Below are positions 53,125-61,937 of a DNA stretch of 64,000 nt, one piece after another. The notes below the pieces were generated by a model. That model searched no databases and was not told the origin of the DNA. It worked only from the letters and a program-made list of their open reading frames with translations. Origin of the DNA: Pseudomonadota bacterium (GTDB lineage Bacteria; Myxococcota_A; Polyangia; Polyangiales; Polyangiaceae); NCBI GenBank assembly GCA_023431345.1, contig JAEYWK010000199.1:9829-73828 (forward strand), given 5' to 3'. The position numbers and the translations under genes were made by a program. How positions within the stretch are numbered: the first letter of the stretch is position 1; every line of letters starts with the position of its first letter.

Positions 53125-54624
53125 TCAGAACAGACGCTTGCGCTTGGACGACGCCAGGATGCCTAGCATCTCGCGGTACTTGGCCACGGTGCGCCGCGCG
53201 ATCTTGATGCCCTCGGTCTTCTCCAGCATCTCGACGATGGCCTGATCGCTGACGGGGTTGCTCTTGTCCTCTTCTTCGATGAGCTTCTTGATCGCCTGCT
53301 TCACGCTCTCGCTGGCGATGTCCTCGTTGGCGACGCGCCGGATGCTGGAGTTGAAGAAATACTTCAGCTCGAACAGCCCCTGCGGCGTGTGCATGTACTT
53401 GTTCGTCGTCACGCGCGAAATGGTCGACTCGTGCATGCCGACCGCCTCCGCCACGTCGCGCAAGATCATCGGCTTGAGGTAGCTCACGCCCTTCTCGAAG
53501 AAGTCGCGCTGCTTCTCGACGATGCACTCGGAGACGCGGATGATCGTCTTACGACGCTGCTCGATGGCGCGGATCAGCCACTGCGCGTTACGCAGCTTTT
53601 CGCCGATGAACTCCTTGGCGGAAGGATCCTTCATCAAGCGCTTGGTCAGGTTCTCGTTGATGAACAAGCGCTGCACGCCGCGGTCGTTGTCCATCACCAC
53701 CAGGTCGTTACCGTCTTTGATGACGTAAACGTCGGGGGTGATGCCGATGGTGCGGTCGTCTTGGTCCGAGAAATTACGCGCGGGGCGGCTCTCGAAGTCT
53801 TGGATCTCCTTGGCCGCCTCGTACACGTCTTCGAGCGGCAGCTTCATCTCGCGCGAGATGGCCTGGTAGTTGTGGCGCTCGAGGTGGTGCAGGTGGTGCT
53901 GAATGATGGTCAGCACCGGCTCGCCTTCTTCGTAGCCGGCGGCCTTGGCTTGGATCAGCAGGCACTCGCGTAGATCGCGCGCCGCTACCCCGATCGGGTC
54001 GAAGTTCTGGATCATCTCCAAAACCAGCGGCGCATCCTCGGGGTGAACGCCGGCCTCCTCGGCGAGCTCCTCGATCGTGATGTCGGGGGTCCGCGTGCCG
54101 TCGGGTCGTTCGACCCCCGCGAGGTCCAGGTAACCCTTGTCGTCGAGGTTGCCGATGACCAGCTCGGCGAAGCGACGCTCCCCATCGCTGAAGTCGCTCA
54201 TTTGCAGCTGCCATAGCAGGTGGTCGTGCAGGTTTCGCGGCTTCGTCAGGTTCTGCTCGATCGGCGGCAGCTCGTCGAACCCGCCGCGGCCACCCGGCGG
54301 CGTCTGCAGCGTCCGGTTCTCGAGGAACTTCTCCCAGTCGACCTCGCGCGTAGCCTTTTCGGCGGTATTGGCCTCGGTGTTGCGAGCGAACGCCTCCGGC
54401 TCGTCGAGCTTCGAGGGCTGCCCCTCCTGGCGGCCGCGCGGTTCGTCGCCGCGGCTCCGCGCCTCACCGGCGTCTTCGTCAGAAAGTACGGGATTGTTGT
54501 CCAGCTCCCGGCCGACCTCTTCGATGAGCTCTAGGCGCGAAAGCTGCAACAAGCGGATCGCCTGCTGCAGCTGCGGTGTCATCACCAGCTGCTGAGACAG
54601 ACGTAGCTGTTGCTTGATTTCCAT
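53125..54624 (-). CDS. rpoN: RNA polymerase sigma-54 factor
   Basis: 499 aa, standard length. Region I QQLRLSQQLVMTPQLQQAIRLLQLSRLEL binds activator ATPases; an acidic region II follows; the core-binding domain includes FDPIGVAARDLRECLLIQA; the DNA-binding part has MILRDVAEAVGMHESTISRVTTNKYMHTPQG and the RpoN box ARRTVAKYRE. It transcribes from -24/-12 promoters with enhancer-binding proteins, which are numerous in myxobacteria. Upstream is lptA after a 264-bp gap; lptB, usually between the two, is missing here. Confidence 0.97.
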   Translation of the reverse strand: MEIKQQLRLSQQLVMTPQLQQAIRLLQLSRLELIEEVGRELDNNPVLSDEDAGEARSRGDEPRGRQEGQPSKLDEPEAFARNTEANTAEKATREVDWEKFLENRTLQTPPGGRGGFDELPPIEQNLTKPRNLHDHLLWQLQMSDFSDGERRFAELVIGNLDDKGYLDLAGVERPDGTRTPDITIEELAEEAGVHPEDAPLVLEMIQNFDPIGVAARDLRECLLIQAKAAGYEEGEPVLTIIQHHLHHLERHNYQAISREMKLPLEDVYEAAKEIQDFESRPARNFSDQDDRTIGITPDVYVIKDGNDLVVMDNDRGVQRLFINENLTKRLMKDPSAKEFIGEKLRNAQWLIRAIEQRRKTIIRVSECIVEKQRDFFEKGVSYLKPMILRDVAEAVGMHESTISRVTTNKYMHTPQGLFELKYFFNSSIRRVANEDIASESVKQAIKKLIEEEDKSNPVSDQAIVEMLEKTEGIKIARRTVAKYREMLGILASSKRKRLF

Positions 54625-54888
54625 GGGACCCGAGTTGGCCGACAGCCAACAGACCGGAGTCTAGACCAGGTAGCAAGAACCGCGCCTCATAAAAAAACTC
54701 GAAGAATGCTGTTTTGGGCGCGCCACCGCGCGATCTCGAAACGAATCAGCGATCGATGAGGCAGCCAGCCACAAGCGTGGCAGCGCACCTCGCTTCGATA
54801 CGTCCAGACGTCGACGTCGTGAGGCCAGACTTCGCGGCGCTAGCGGTAACGCCTCGCGCCGAGTCAGCCCAAGGGGTGAGCGGTCGTC

Positions 54889-55410
54889 TCAGCGCGAGGG
54901 GGCCTGGACCGGAATTGAGCCCTTGACGGCGTCGAGCGTTACGTGCCGCGTCGCGAGGTCGATCTGGGCGGCCTCGGCCGTTACCCAGCCACGACCGCGG
55001 CTCACCTTCACGCCGCCCTGCAGGCGGACGCTGCGCCGCGCCACGTCGACCTCGATCGTCGACGCCTTGGCTTCGATGCCATTGAGCCGCACCGTGACGG
55101 CATCCGAGCCGCGCGCGTAGCGCACCACGGGCGCCTCGTCGTAGCGCACGTCGATTTTTCCGCACTCGAGCTCCAAGTCGCCCAGCACGGCGCGCACGTT
55201 ACCCTTGAGTACGGCGGTGCCCTTGGCGATGTCGACGTCGAGATGGTCCGCGCGCACGTCGAGCGACTGACCATCCACGACAATCAGCGGATCCGCCTGC
55301 GCGCTCTCGGCGCCGCTCAGCCCGAAGGGCGACAGCAACGTGACGAGCGCCAGCACGCCCCAACGCTTGCGGGCGCCCGAGGGTTGAACGGCGTTCGTCA
55401 ATCGCTGCAT
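54889..55410 (-). CDS. lptA: LptA/OstA-like lipopolysaccharide transport protein
   Basis: 173 aa from the ATG at 55410, with GGAGGTG upstream; longer frames are rejected. Signal peptide (WGVLALVTLLSPFGLSGAESAQA) then the OstA fold: IVVDGQSLDVRADHLDVDIAKGTAVLKGNVRAVLGDLELECGKI pattern, repeated as ARRSVRLQGGVKVSRGRGWVTAEAAQIDLATRHVTL. LptA forms the periplasmic bridge that carries LPS to the outer membrane. It lies upstream of rpoN, the classic position. Divergent from a kinase gene on the other strand. Confidence 0.88.
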   Translation of the reverse strand: MQRLTNAVQPSGARKRWGVLALVTLLSPFGLSGAESAQADPLIVVDGQSLDVRADHLDVDIAKGTAVLKGNVRAVLGDLELECGKIDVRYDEAPVVRYARGSDAVTVRLNGIEAKASTIEVDVARRSVRLQGGVKVSRGRGWVTAEAAQIDLATRHVTLDAVKGSIPVQAPSR

Positions 55411-55637
55411 CGAAACACCTCCAGGATAACACCTGAGCGCGCGCTGAGCCACGGCTTTGCCCATGATTTGCGCTGAAACAAGAGTGAAACGCGGGGCGCG
55501 CGCTTCTCCTTCCAGATACGCCGGGCGTGCGCGTTTCTCCCCCCAGATGCGCGGCGTGGGGCGCGGCTCGCCCACGAAATGAGCAGCGCCGGCCACGCGG
55601 CTTGTCGCGCGGGGCGTCCGCCACTAGGCTTTTGAAA

Positions 55638-57320
55638 GTGCAAAGGCGATTTGGTGGCGGGCAGACGACCGCGTCGCGGATCAAGAGCCTGCTTGGTTAC
55701 GTTCAGGCCGAGCATGGCCGGGCGCAGTCGGACGCCTTCTTGCTGAGCACGAAGCTCGATCGTGATTTCCTGGAAGACGAAACGCGACTCGTCCCTGTCG
55801 AGCTTTGGCATTCCGCTCTGGTCGCATTCGCGTCTCGCTTCGGGCGCGAGGCCGTGCTCCGGACGACTCCCCACATCGTGGGCGCCGAGAATCTAGGGGC
55901 CTGGGCACACGTGCTGCGCGGCACAGCCGATCCTGGCGGCGCTTACCGCCAGCTCGAGCTGCTCGGGGGCGAGCAAGGCCGCACCGAGCGCTGGCGCACT
56001 CTAGCGTCGGGCGCCCAATTTTGGCGCGGCTGCATCCGCGTACGGCGGGACTCCGCCGAAGAGAGCGATGGCTTGTGCTCCCTGGCGCGGCAAGCGGAGC
56101 TCGCCGCCGTGCCGCTGCTGTTCGGGCTGCCCCAAGGGCAGGTCAAGGTGGTGCCGAACCAAGACAGCACCCAGTCGGAGAGCGAAGAGTTCGTCGTGAC
56201 GTGGCGGATGCCGGGCGCGTGGGTGATGGGCGCCGGGCTCACGCTAGGCGGCGCGCTCGGTGTGACGGCCGCCTCCACCTCACAGCTGCTCGAGCTGCAG
56301 TTCGGCGGCGCCGCGGGCGTGGCGATCGGGCTCGGGCTCGGCTTGCTCGCGCTGCACGAGTGGCGCCGGCGCATCCAAGCGCGCGCGCACCTCGTGCGTA
56401 TCCACGCGCTGGAGCGCTCGCAGACGCTCCGTGAAACGCGCGATCGCGGCACCGCCGGATTTCAGCAAGGCTTGGTCGTCGCCGGCCAATATCGTCTGAC
56501 CGAAAAGCTCGGGGTCGGCGCCAACGGCACGATTTGGGAGGCAGAGAGGCTGAGTGACGGCACCCTCGTCGCGGTCAAGCTGCTGCGCGCCGCGGTGGCT
56601 CACGACACCGTCGCCGCCGATCGCCTGCGACGCGAAGCCGCGGCGCTCGGCTTGGCCTGGCACCCCAACGTGGTCGAGGTGTTCGAAGACGGCTACTTGC
56701 CCGACGGCACCTGTTATCTGGTGATGGAGCGCCTGCATGGCGAGTCGCTGGCGACGCGGCTCCACCGGGCCGGACCCTTGCCGCCGAGCACGCTGCTGCC
56801 GCTGGCGCTGCAGATCTGCGACGCCCTAGGCGCGGTGCACGCCGCCGGCATCGTTCATCGCGACTTGAAGCCGAGCAACATCTTCATCGAGCAGCTGCGC
56901 GGCGAGCGTGAGCACGCCGATCACGTCAAGCTGCTCGACTTCGGCGTGGCGCGCGTCGAGTGGGCGGAGACGCGGCTCACGAACGCCAACGCGCCGCTCG
57001 GCACGCGCGGCTACATGTCCCCCGAGCAAGAGCAGGGCATGGAGATCGATCACCGCGCGGACATCTTCGCGCTCGGGGCCGTGCTCTACGAATGCCTCTC
57101 GGGCGAGCCGCCGCCGCTCACGCCCGGCTCGCTCTGGTCCGGTGAGCGCGCCGCCGACAGCGGCGTCCACCGCGCGTCGGTGGCGATCCCCGACGCCTGG
57201 CAGCGCTTGATCCAGCGCGCGATGTCGCCGCTGCCGCAGCGTCGATTCGCGGATTCGCGGGCGATGCGCGAGGCGCTCGTCGCGCTCGGCCGCGGCTCCG
57301 AGCACAGCGAGAGCGCCTGA
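55638..57320 (+). CDS. Membrane Ser/Thr protein kinase with N-terminal sensor-like domain
   Basis: 560 aa from the GTG at 55638 (TTG at 55632 is an alternative). Residues 10-180 form an unrecognised soluble domain (FLEDETRLVPVELWHSALVAF, ENLGAWAHVLRGTADPGGAYR, WRGCIRVRRD, PLLFGLPQG) of the kind found before other signalling outputs. Two membrane helices follow (about 192-214 and 222-240). The kinase domain is C-terminal (285-540) with LGVGANGTIWEAE, VAVKLL, HRDLKPSN, DFGVAR and GTRGYMSPEQ, all intact. Usual bacterial PknB-type kinases have the catalytic domain first, so this is reversed. Signal and targets unknown. Confidence 0.87.
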   Translation: MQRRFGGGQTTASRIKSLLGYVQAEHGRAQSDAFLLSTKLDRDFLEDETRLVPVELWHSALVAFASRFGREAVLRTTPHIVGAENLGAWAHVLRGTADPGGAYRQLELLGGEQGRTERWRTLASGAQFWRGCIRVRRDSAEESDGLCSLARQAELAAVPLLFGLPQGQVKVVPNQDSTQSESEEFVVTWRMPGAWVMGAGLTLGGALGVTAASTSQLLELQFGGAAGVAIGLGLGLLALHEWRRRIQARAHLVRIHALERSQTLRETRDRGTAGFQQGLVVAGQYRLTEKLGVGANGTIWEAERLSDGTLVAVKLLRAAVAHDTVAADRLRREAAALGLAWHPNVVEVFEDGYLPDGTCYLVMERLHGESLATRLHRAGPLPPSTLLPLALQICDALGAVHAAGIVHRDLKPSNIFIEQLRGEREHADHVKLLDFGVARVEWAETRLTNANAPLGTRGYMSPEQEQGMEIDHRADIFALGAVLYECLSGEPPPLTPGSLWSGERAADSGVHRASVAIPDAWQRLIQRAMSPLPQRRFADSRAMREALVALGRGSEHSESA

Positions 57321-57321
57321 A

Positions 57322-58719
57322 TCAGCGGCGCAGCACCGCGTAGCTCTGCCGCCCGCCCGCGAGCGGCAGGCGCCCGACGACGCGAAAGCTCTCCGCGGTG
57401 GCCGTGAGCGCTACGCGTCGCTCGACCTCGCGCTCGTAACCTTCGAGCGGCGGGCGCGCCTCGAGCAGCACGAGGGTATCGACGTCACGGCTCCGCAGCA
57501 GGGCATCGGAGACGCGCTTCGACGTGTGTCCGCCCGGCAGCACCGCCACGGCTTCGTCGGTGACGCCCGCCAAATCGAGCACCTGAAAGTCGCCCGCCGC
57601 CCCGACCCAACCCACATCGAGCGCCGCCACGACGCGCGCGTCACGGAGCAGCGGCCGCGCCCGCTCGATCAGCGCCGCGCGGTCCGGCCCCACGCCGCGC
57701 GCCGTAGGGCCGACGGCCCACGCCAAGTACGCGGACATCGCTCCCGCGGCGCCGAGCCGGAGCCAGCTCGACCAGCGCGGCGCGACGCGCCACAGCTCGG
57801 CCGCCGCCAGCACGAAGCTCGGCAAGATCGGCACCGCGAGCCGGTACAAGCTCATCCAATCGCCGCCCGCCAGTACGAGCGCAAGAAAATGCGCGACGGC
57901 CGCGACGGAGATCGCGCGGGCGATCGGCGCGCCGCGCTTGAGGCTCGCGGGCGCCACGCACAGCAGCGGCAGCCCCGTTTGCACGAACGCGAAGAGCGCG
58001 TAGCGCGCGCCGTGCGCCAAATCGGAGGGCTTTGCGAACACCGAAAGCGGCGCCGCTCGCCCGAAGCAAAGAGCACGCACAACCGCTACCAGCAGCACCG
58101 CGCCCAGCACCAGGGCCGGGGCCCCCAGCGCGCGACCGAGCGCAGCGCCGTGTGCGAGCCGCAAACCCAACCGCAGCGCGCAGCACCACGGGGCAAGCTC
58201 GGGCCGCCAGGCTGCGGCCAGCGCCGCCGCGAGGTCGGCCCCCACCCCTCGCCCGAGCGCCGCCACCGACAGCGCAGTAACGAGGCCCGTCTCCATGCCC
58301 GACACCGCCCACGCCGGAACCGGGATGGTGACGGCGAGGCAGGCGAGCAGCGCGACTCCGTAACCGAGCGCAGAGCGCGCCACCAAGCGAGCCCCGAGCC
58401 AACCCGCCGCGATGAGCACACCGAGCGCACCGAGCCACTTCGCAGCCACCAGCGCGCTCAACACCCCCGATGCGGCCAGCGGCGCCAGCACATACGCAAA
58501 GCCGAGCGGCGTCACGGCGTCGACCGGCGGGCCGCCACTATTGAAGCGATAACCGACCCCCGTCGCCAAGTGATGCGCGAGCCGGCACGTGATCAGAGCG
58601 TCGTCGACCGTGAAGCCCCACAGCCAAGCCATCGCCGCGCCGAGCAGCACGACCGCAGCAGCAGCGCCTGCGAGCTGCTGCCCGAGATCGGCTGCCGCTC
58701 TCGCCGGCCGAGGGAGCAT
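57322..58719 (-). CDS. GT-C-type integral membrane glycosyltransferase
   Basis: 465 aa with about 9-10 hydrophobic helices. The first luminal loop has FTVDDALITCRLAHHLATGVGYRFNSGG and VDAVTPLGFAYVLAPL, the acidic pair and G-x-x-N / T-P-L pattern of arabinofuranosyl/PMT-like GT-C enzymes that use polyprenyl-phosphate sugars. The last 110 residues form a periplasmic domain (VVAALDVGWVGAAGDFQVLDLAGVTDEAV). It probably adds a sugar to a surface glycan or protein outside the inner membrane. Converges on the kinase gene with one base between. Donor and acceptor unknown. Confidence 0.82.
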   Translation of the reverse strand: MLPRPARAAADLGQQLAGAAAAVVLLGAAMAWLWGFTVDDALITCRLAHHLATGVGYRFNSGGPPVDAVTPLGFAYVLAPLAASGVLSALVAAKWLGALGVLIAAGWLGARLVARSALGYGVALLACLAVTIPVPAWAVSGMETGLVTALSVAALGRGVGADLAAALAAAWRPELAPWCCALRLGLRLAHGAALGRALGAPALVLGAVLLVAVVRALCFGRAAPLSVFAKPSDLAHGARYALFAFVQTGLPLLCVAPASLKRGAPIARAISVAAVAHFLALVLAGGDWMSLYRLAVPILPSFVLAAAELWRVAPRWSSWLRLGAAGAMSAYLAWAVGPTARGVGPDRAALIERARPLLRDARVVAALDVGWVGAAGDFQVLDLAGVTDEAVAVLPGGHTSKRVSDALLRSRDVDTLVLLEARPPLEGYEREVERRVALTATAESFRVVGRLPLAGGRQSYAVLRR

Positions 58720-58883
58720 CGCGCATCAAAGCCCCAGCATTTGCGCGGGCGCAAGCCGCTCGACGGCTGGGGCCCGGCCCGCGGGCGCGCCTACATGCTT
58801 TTCACATCGACTGTCCACTCCTCTGCGAAAGCTTCTGAAAAGTGTCGTTCTGCCACCGCCATTCATACGATTCGCAGCACGGA

Positions 58884-61151
58884 ATGACTGCGATAGATGT
58901 CGTCGTTCGGCCGCACGCCGGAAGCCCCCTCCCCGAAGCCCTCACCCCGCTTCATGGCCTCTTCGATCTGTTCGTCGATGGCATCAACCTCACGGCTCGA
59001 CTTACGGAAGCGCCGCACGCCGCGCTGCTCGTCGAGCTCGGCCACGCGCTGTCGCAGCTGAACCGCGGCAAACGCGCCCGCGCCAGCTTTCCGCTCTATT
59101 CCGAGGAAGAAGCTTGGGAGATCGGGCTCGAAGCCGACGGCGTCGACGCGCTGCTCAGCGTCTACCGCGTCGGGCCGAGCCCGCGGGTCGCCGTCTTCGA
59201 CCACCGCATGCCGCTCTCGACGCTCACGGCCGCGGTGGCGCGAGCGCTCGAGCAAACCGAGACGCTCGAGCCGTCGGCTGCCGTCGGCCCCGCGCGCCGC
59301 GCGCTCGGCCTGCCGTACCCCACTTACGCGCACCCGCCGCTTCAGCGCCGCAGCGTCAGCGTGACGCACAAGGCCGCTGCCCACGTCACCTTCAGCGCGG
59401 AGCTTACGCTGAAGCAGCGTCGCCCCGCGGCCGCCGAGGCCCCCGGCCTCGAGCGCGCCGACCTGCACTCGCTGCTCGCCGCGGGGCGCCTGTCGCTCAC
59501 CGTGAAGAGCCGTACGCTGGAGCTCGCGTCGGTGCAGCTCTTCTTGATGAGCGAGCGTCTGCTCACCATCGCCGAAGACGTGCTCGACGCCTGGCGCAGC
59601 GAGCGCGCCGTGTTTCGCCGCGCGGAGCTCGACGGCTCGCAGCTCTCGGTGCGCCGCGGCCCTGGCAACGGCAACTTGCGCGTCAGCCTCACCGGCGCCA
59701 GCACCTCCGCCGACAGCGAGGGCACCACGCTGGCCGACGTCGCGCCGCGTGGCTTCGTGCTGGCGTGCGCTCGCTTCGCGCTGGCGCTGGCCGAGGCGCT
59801 GGAGTGCGCCGACCCCTCCCAGGTAAAGAACCTGCGCCTGCGCGCCCTGAGCCGCAGCGCTCGCTCTCTGATCGAGGTCGTGAGCGAGACGAACGCCAAC
59901 GATTCGCTGCAAAACCCCGAGCCTGACAGCTACCGCAGCTTTGGCTTGCCGCGCGTCGCCAGCGGCCGCGGCACCTGGGAGCACGGCGGCAAGATGCGCT
60001 TCGTGCCGAAGTGGGTGGCCACCGTCCCCAACATCGATCTGCGCGCCACCTTTCAGTGTGGCGACAAGATGCTCGTCGGCTCGCAGCGCGAGACGGCCTG
60101 CCTGCAGCGCGACACCGGGCGCGTGCTGTGGCGCGTCGCCGCCAGCCGCGCCGCCAGTGTGGTCACGCCCTTCGGCCTCGCCCGCCTCGGCTACGATGGC
60201 CGCGTCGAGCTGCACGACCTCGAGACGGGCGCCGTCCGCTTCGCCACCCACATCGCGCCGCGCGCCGCCGGCGGTGCGACGGGCGCCCTCGTCAACGGCC
60301 CTGCGCTGCCCAAGCTGCTCGTCGTCGCCGAAGGCGATCGCTCCGTCACGGCCGTCGATCTCGTGAGCGGTGAGGTGCGCTGGCGCTACAGCGGCCGCAG
60401 GCCCGCCAGCTACCGCATGCGCCGCGCCGGCAAGCTCTTGATCGTCGCGGGCGGCGACTCGGCGCTGGTAGCGCTCGACGTCTTCACGGGCGAGGTCGTT
60501 TGGCGCGTGCGCGATCGCCTGCCCTTTTCCGGCGATATCTGCATCGATCACGACTCGGCGTTCGCGATCGCGGGTGGCCCCGTCGGCCCGTGCAAGCTGC
60601 TGCACGTCGATCTGTGGACCGGAGCCCTGCGCTGGGCGCGCGAGCTCGAAGAGCGCCCCTGCACGGGCCAAGCGCCGCTCGTCAGCGGCGGCTCCGTGAT
60701 CGTCCCCACCCGCGACAAGCGTGGCGTCGGCGCCAGCGCGCTGTCCCGCGACACGGGCGCGCCGCTCTGGGAGCAGCCGCCGGGGCTCGCCTCACCCACC
60801 ACGTCCTGGCTCGTGGTCGACGACGCGCTCATCGCCAACACCGCGTCCGGCGCGCTCATCTGCCTCGAGGCCGCGAGCGGCTTGCCCCGCTACAGCCACG
60901 TCTTCTCGCGCCACGTCGAGGCGGACCAACCGCGACGCCTCGAGCCCGTCCTACGCAACGGCGCCCTGTTCGTGCCGCAACATCAAGTGCACGTCATCCG
61001 CCCACGCGACGGCGAGGTGCTCGGCACCCTTCCGAGCGATCTCATCCCCGACCTCTTGCGGGTCGACGAGCGCTGCGGCGCCTACATCGCGGAAGAGAGC
61101 GGGCACCTGGCCGCTTTCTCCGTCGCCCCCCGCCTCTCCCTCGTGAAGTAA
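58884..61151 (+). CDS. PQQ-type beta-propeller repeat protein
   Basis: 755 aa from the ATG at 58884. Residues 1-340 form a domain I do not recognise (DLFVDGINLTARLTEAPHAAL, RMPLSTLTAAVARALEQTE, LTVKSRTLELASVQLFL). From about 380 come propeller blades with the recurring pattern of G-x-x-x-W or W-R: LQRDTGRVLWRV, LETGAVRFATHI, DLVSGEVRWRYSG, DVFTGEVVWRVRD, LWTGALRWARELE, DTGAPLWEQPPG. No signal peptide or lipobox is seen, so it may be cytoplasmic, unlike BamB. Related long proteins occur in myxobacteria. Function unknown. Confidence 0.85.
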   Translation: MTAIDVVVRPHAGSPLPEALTPLHGLFDLFVDGINLTARLTEAPHAALLVELGHALSQLNRGKRARASFPLYSEEEAWEIGLEADGVDALLSVYRVGPSPRVAVFDHRMPLSTLTAAVARALEQTETLEPSAAVGPARRALGLPYPTYAHPPLQRRSVSVTHKAAAHVTFSAELTLKQRRPAAAEAPGLERADLHSLLAAGRLSLTVKSRTLELASVQLFLMSERLLTIAEDVLDAWRSERAVFRRAELDGSQLSVRRGPGNGNLRVSLTGASTSADSEGTTLADVAPRGFVLACARFALALAEALECADPSQVKNLRLRALSRSARSLIEVVSETNANDSLQNPEPDSYRSFGLPRVASGRGTWEHGGKMRFVPKWVATVPNIDLRATFQCGDKMLVGSQRETACLQRDTGRVLWRVAASRAASVVTPFGLARLGYDGRVELHDLETGAVRFATHIAPRAAGGATGALVNGPALPKLLVVAEGDRSVTAVDLVSGEVRWRYSGRRPASYRMRRAGKLLIVAGGDSALVALDVFTGEVVWRVRDRLPFSGDICIDHDSAFAIAGGPVGPCKLLHVDLWTGALRWARELEERPCTGQAPLVSGGSVIVPTRDKRGVGASALSRDTGAPLWEQPPGLASPTTSWLVVDDALIANTASGALICLEAASGLPRYSHVFSRHVEADQPRRLEPVLRNGALFVPQHQVHVIRPRDGEVLGTLPSDLIPDLLRVDERCGAYIAEESGHLAAFSVAPRLSLVK

Positions 61152-61183
61152 CGCCTCGGTGCCGCTCGAGCCGCTCGCGTCTT

Positions 61184-61654
61184 TCAAACCGGCGGCTTGA
61201 GCGACTCGATGCGCGCCGGCAACGGCCACGGACCGCCGACTTCGTTCGCCTTCGCGCGCAGGAACGCTGCGACGCGGCGCATCGGCACCTGAGCCGGGCA
61301 GATCAGCTCTTTCTCGGCCAAGACGTCGTCGCTCACGAAGCTCGCGCTGTACGCGGCGGCGCGAAAGTCCGGCATGCTGCGCGACGCCGAGAGCATCAGC
61401 GGCATCACGCCGCGGTAGGCGCCGCCTGACGCGGCGATGCGCTCACTCTCGCCGCGGTCGCAGAGCCCGCAGGCGATGCAGCGACTGAACGCGGGAAACT
61501 CGGCGCGCTCGGCGCTCGTGACCGGCGGCAGCCCATCGGCGTCGTAGTTTGCGCGAAACGCGCTGATACCACCTGCGTGCCCGAACAGCCGCCGCACCAG
61601 CGACTTCAACAGCGCCGCCGTGAGCAGCAGCCAAGCCTTCAACCGCGGGGGCAC
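61184..61654 (-). CDS. Small Fe-S protein with membrane-interacting N-terminus
   Basis: 156 aa from a GTG start. A hydrophobic helix (LKAWLLLTAALLKSLV) is followed by YDADGLPPVTSAERAEFPAFSRCIACGLC, i.e. CxxCxxC at about 59-65, and a lone fourth Cys in CPAQVPMRRVAAFL about 55 residues later. The spacing looks like one [4Fe-4S] cluster of the HdrC/FrdB/SdhB type, whose normal form has a further CxxxCP close by; here that Cys is absent after DRGE. It could donate electrons to a membrane partner. It converges on the propeller gene. No partner enzyme is adjacent. Confidence 0.75.
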   Translation of the reverse strand: MPPRLKAWLLLTAALLKSLVRRLFGHAGGISAFRANYDADGLPPVTSAERAEFPAFSRCIACGLCDRGESERIAASGGAYRGVMPLMLSASRSMPDFRAAAYSASFVSDDVLAEKELICPAQVPMRRVAAFLRAKANEVGGPWPLPARIESLKPPV

Positions 61655-61731
61655 CCCCTCAGACTGACACGTCCCCTGCCGCCGCGACGTCGTGAATTCG
61701 CGGCCCGACCTAGCGGCCGCCCCTCCGGCAA

Positions 61732-61755
61732 ATCGGTACTGGGATCGGTACTGGG
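61732..61755. repeat. 12-bp tandem repeat, two copies, in the intergenic gap
   Basis: ATCGGTACTGGG occurs twice in tandem in the 283-bp non-coding region (61655-61937) before the sigma-factor gene. The stretch after it, from about 61820 to 61890, is AT-richer and may hold that gene's promoter, but no convincing -35/-10 pair is visible. Confidence 0.6.
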
Positions 61756-61937
61756 GAGAACCTGCGGGCCGGGAACGTAGGATGGATTGAGGTCAGGCGT
61801 ATCGTGACGCGTCACCGTCACCTGTTACACCCCGGCGCTCGACACTTAAACCATCGGAATCATTCAAAATAGTCCATGGTACAGCGGCTGCAAAAGAGGA
61901 CTCCGTGCGCGGCTCAGCCCGCGAAAGGAGCCCTCAG

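Noticed and set aside
54808..54819. Perfect palindrome GACGTCGACGTC between lptA and rpoN
   Set aside because: It is a self-complementary run of common GC-rich trimers without a partner site or promoter nearby; too weak to call an operator.
58863..60671. 600-codon open frame antisense to the propeller protein
   Set aside because: Composition is dominated by Ala, Arg and Gly and shows no family pattern; it mirrors third-position GC bias of the real gene.
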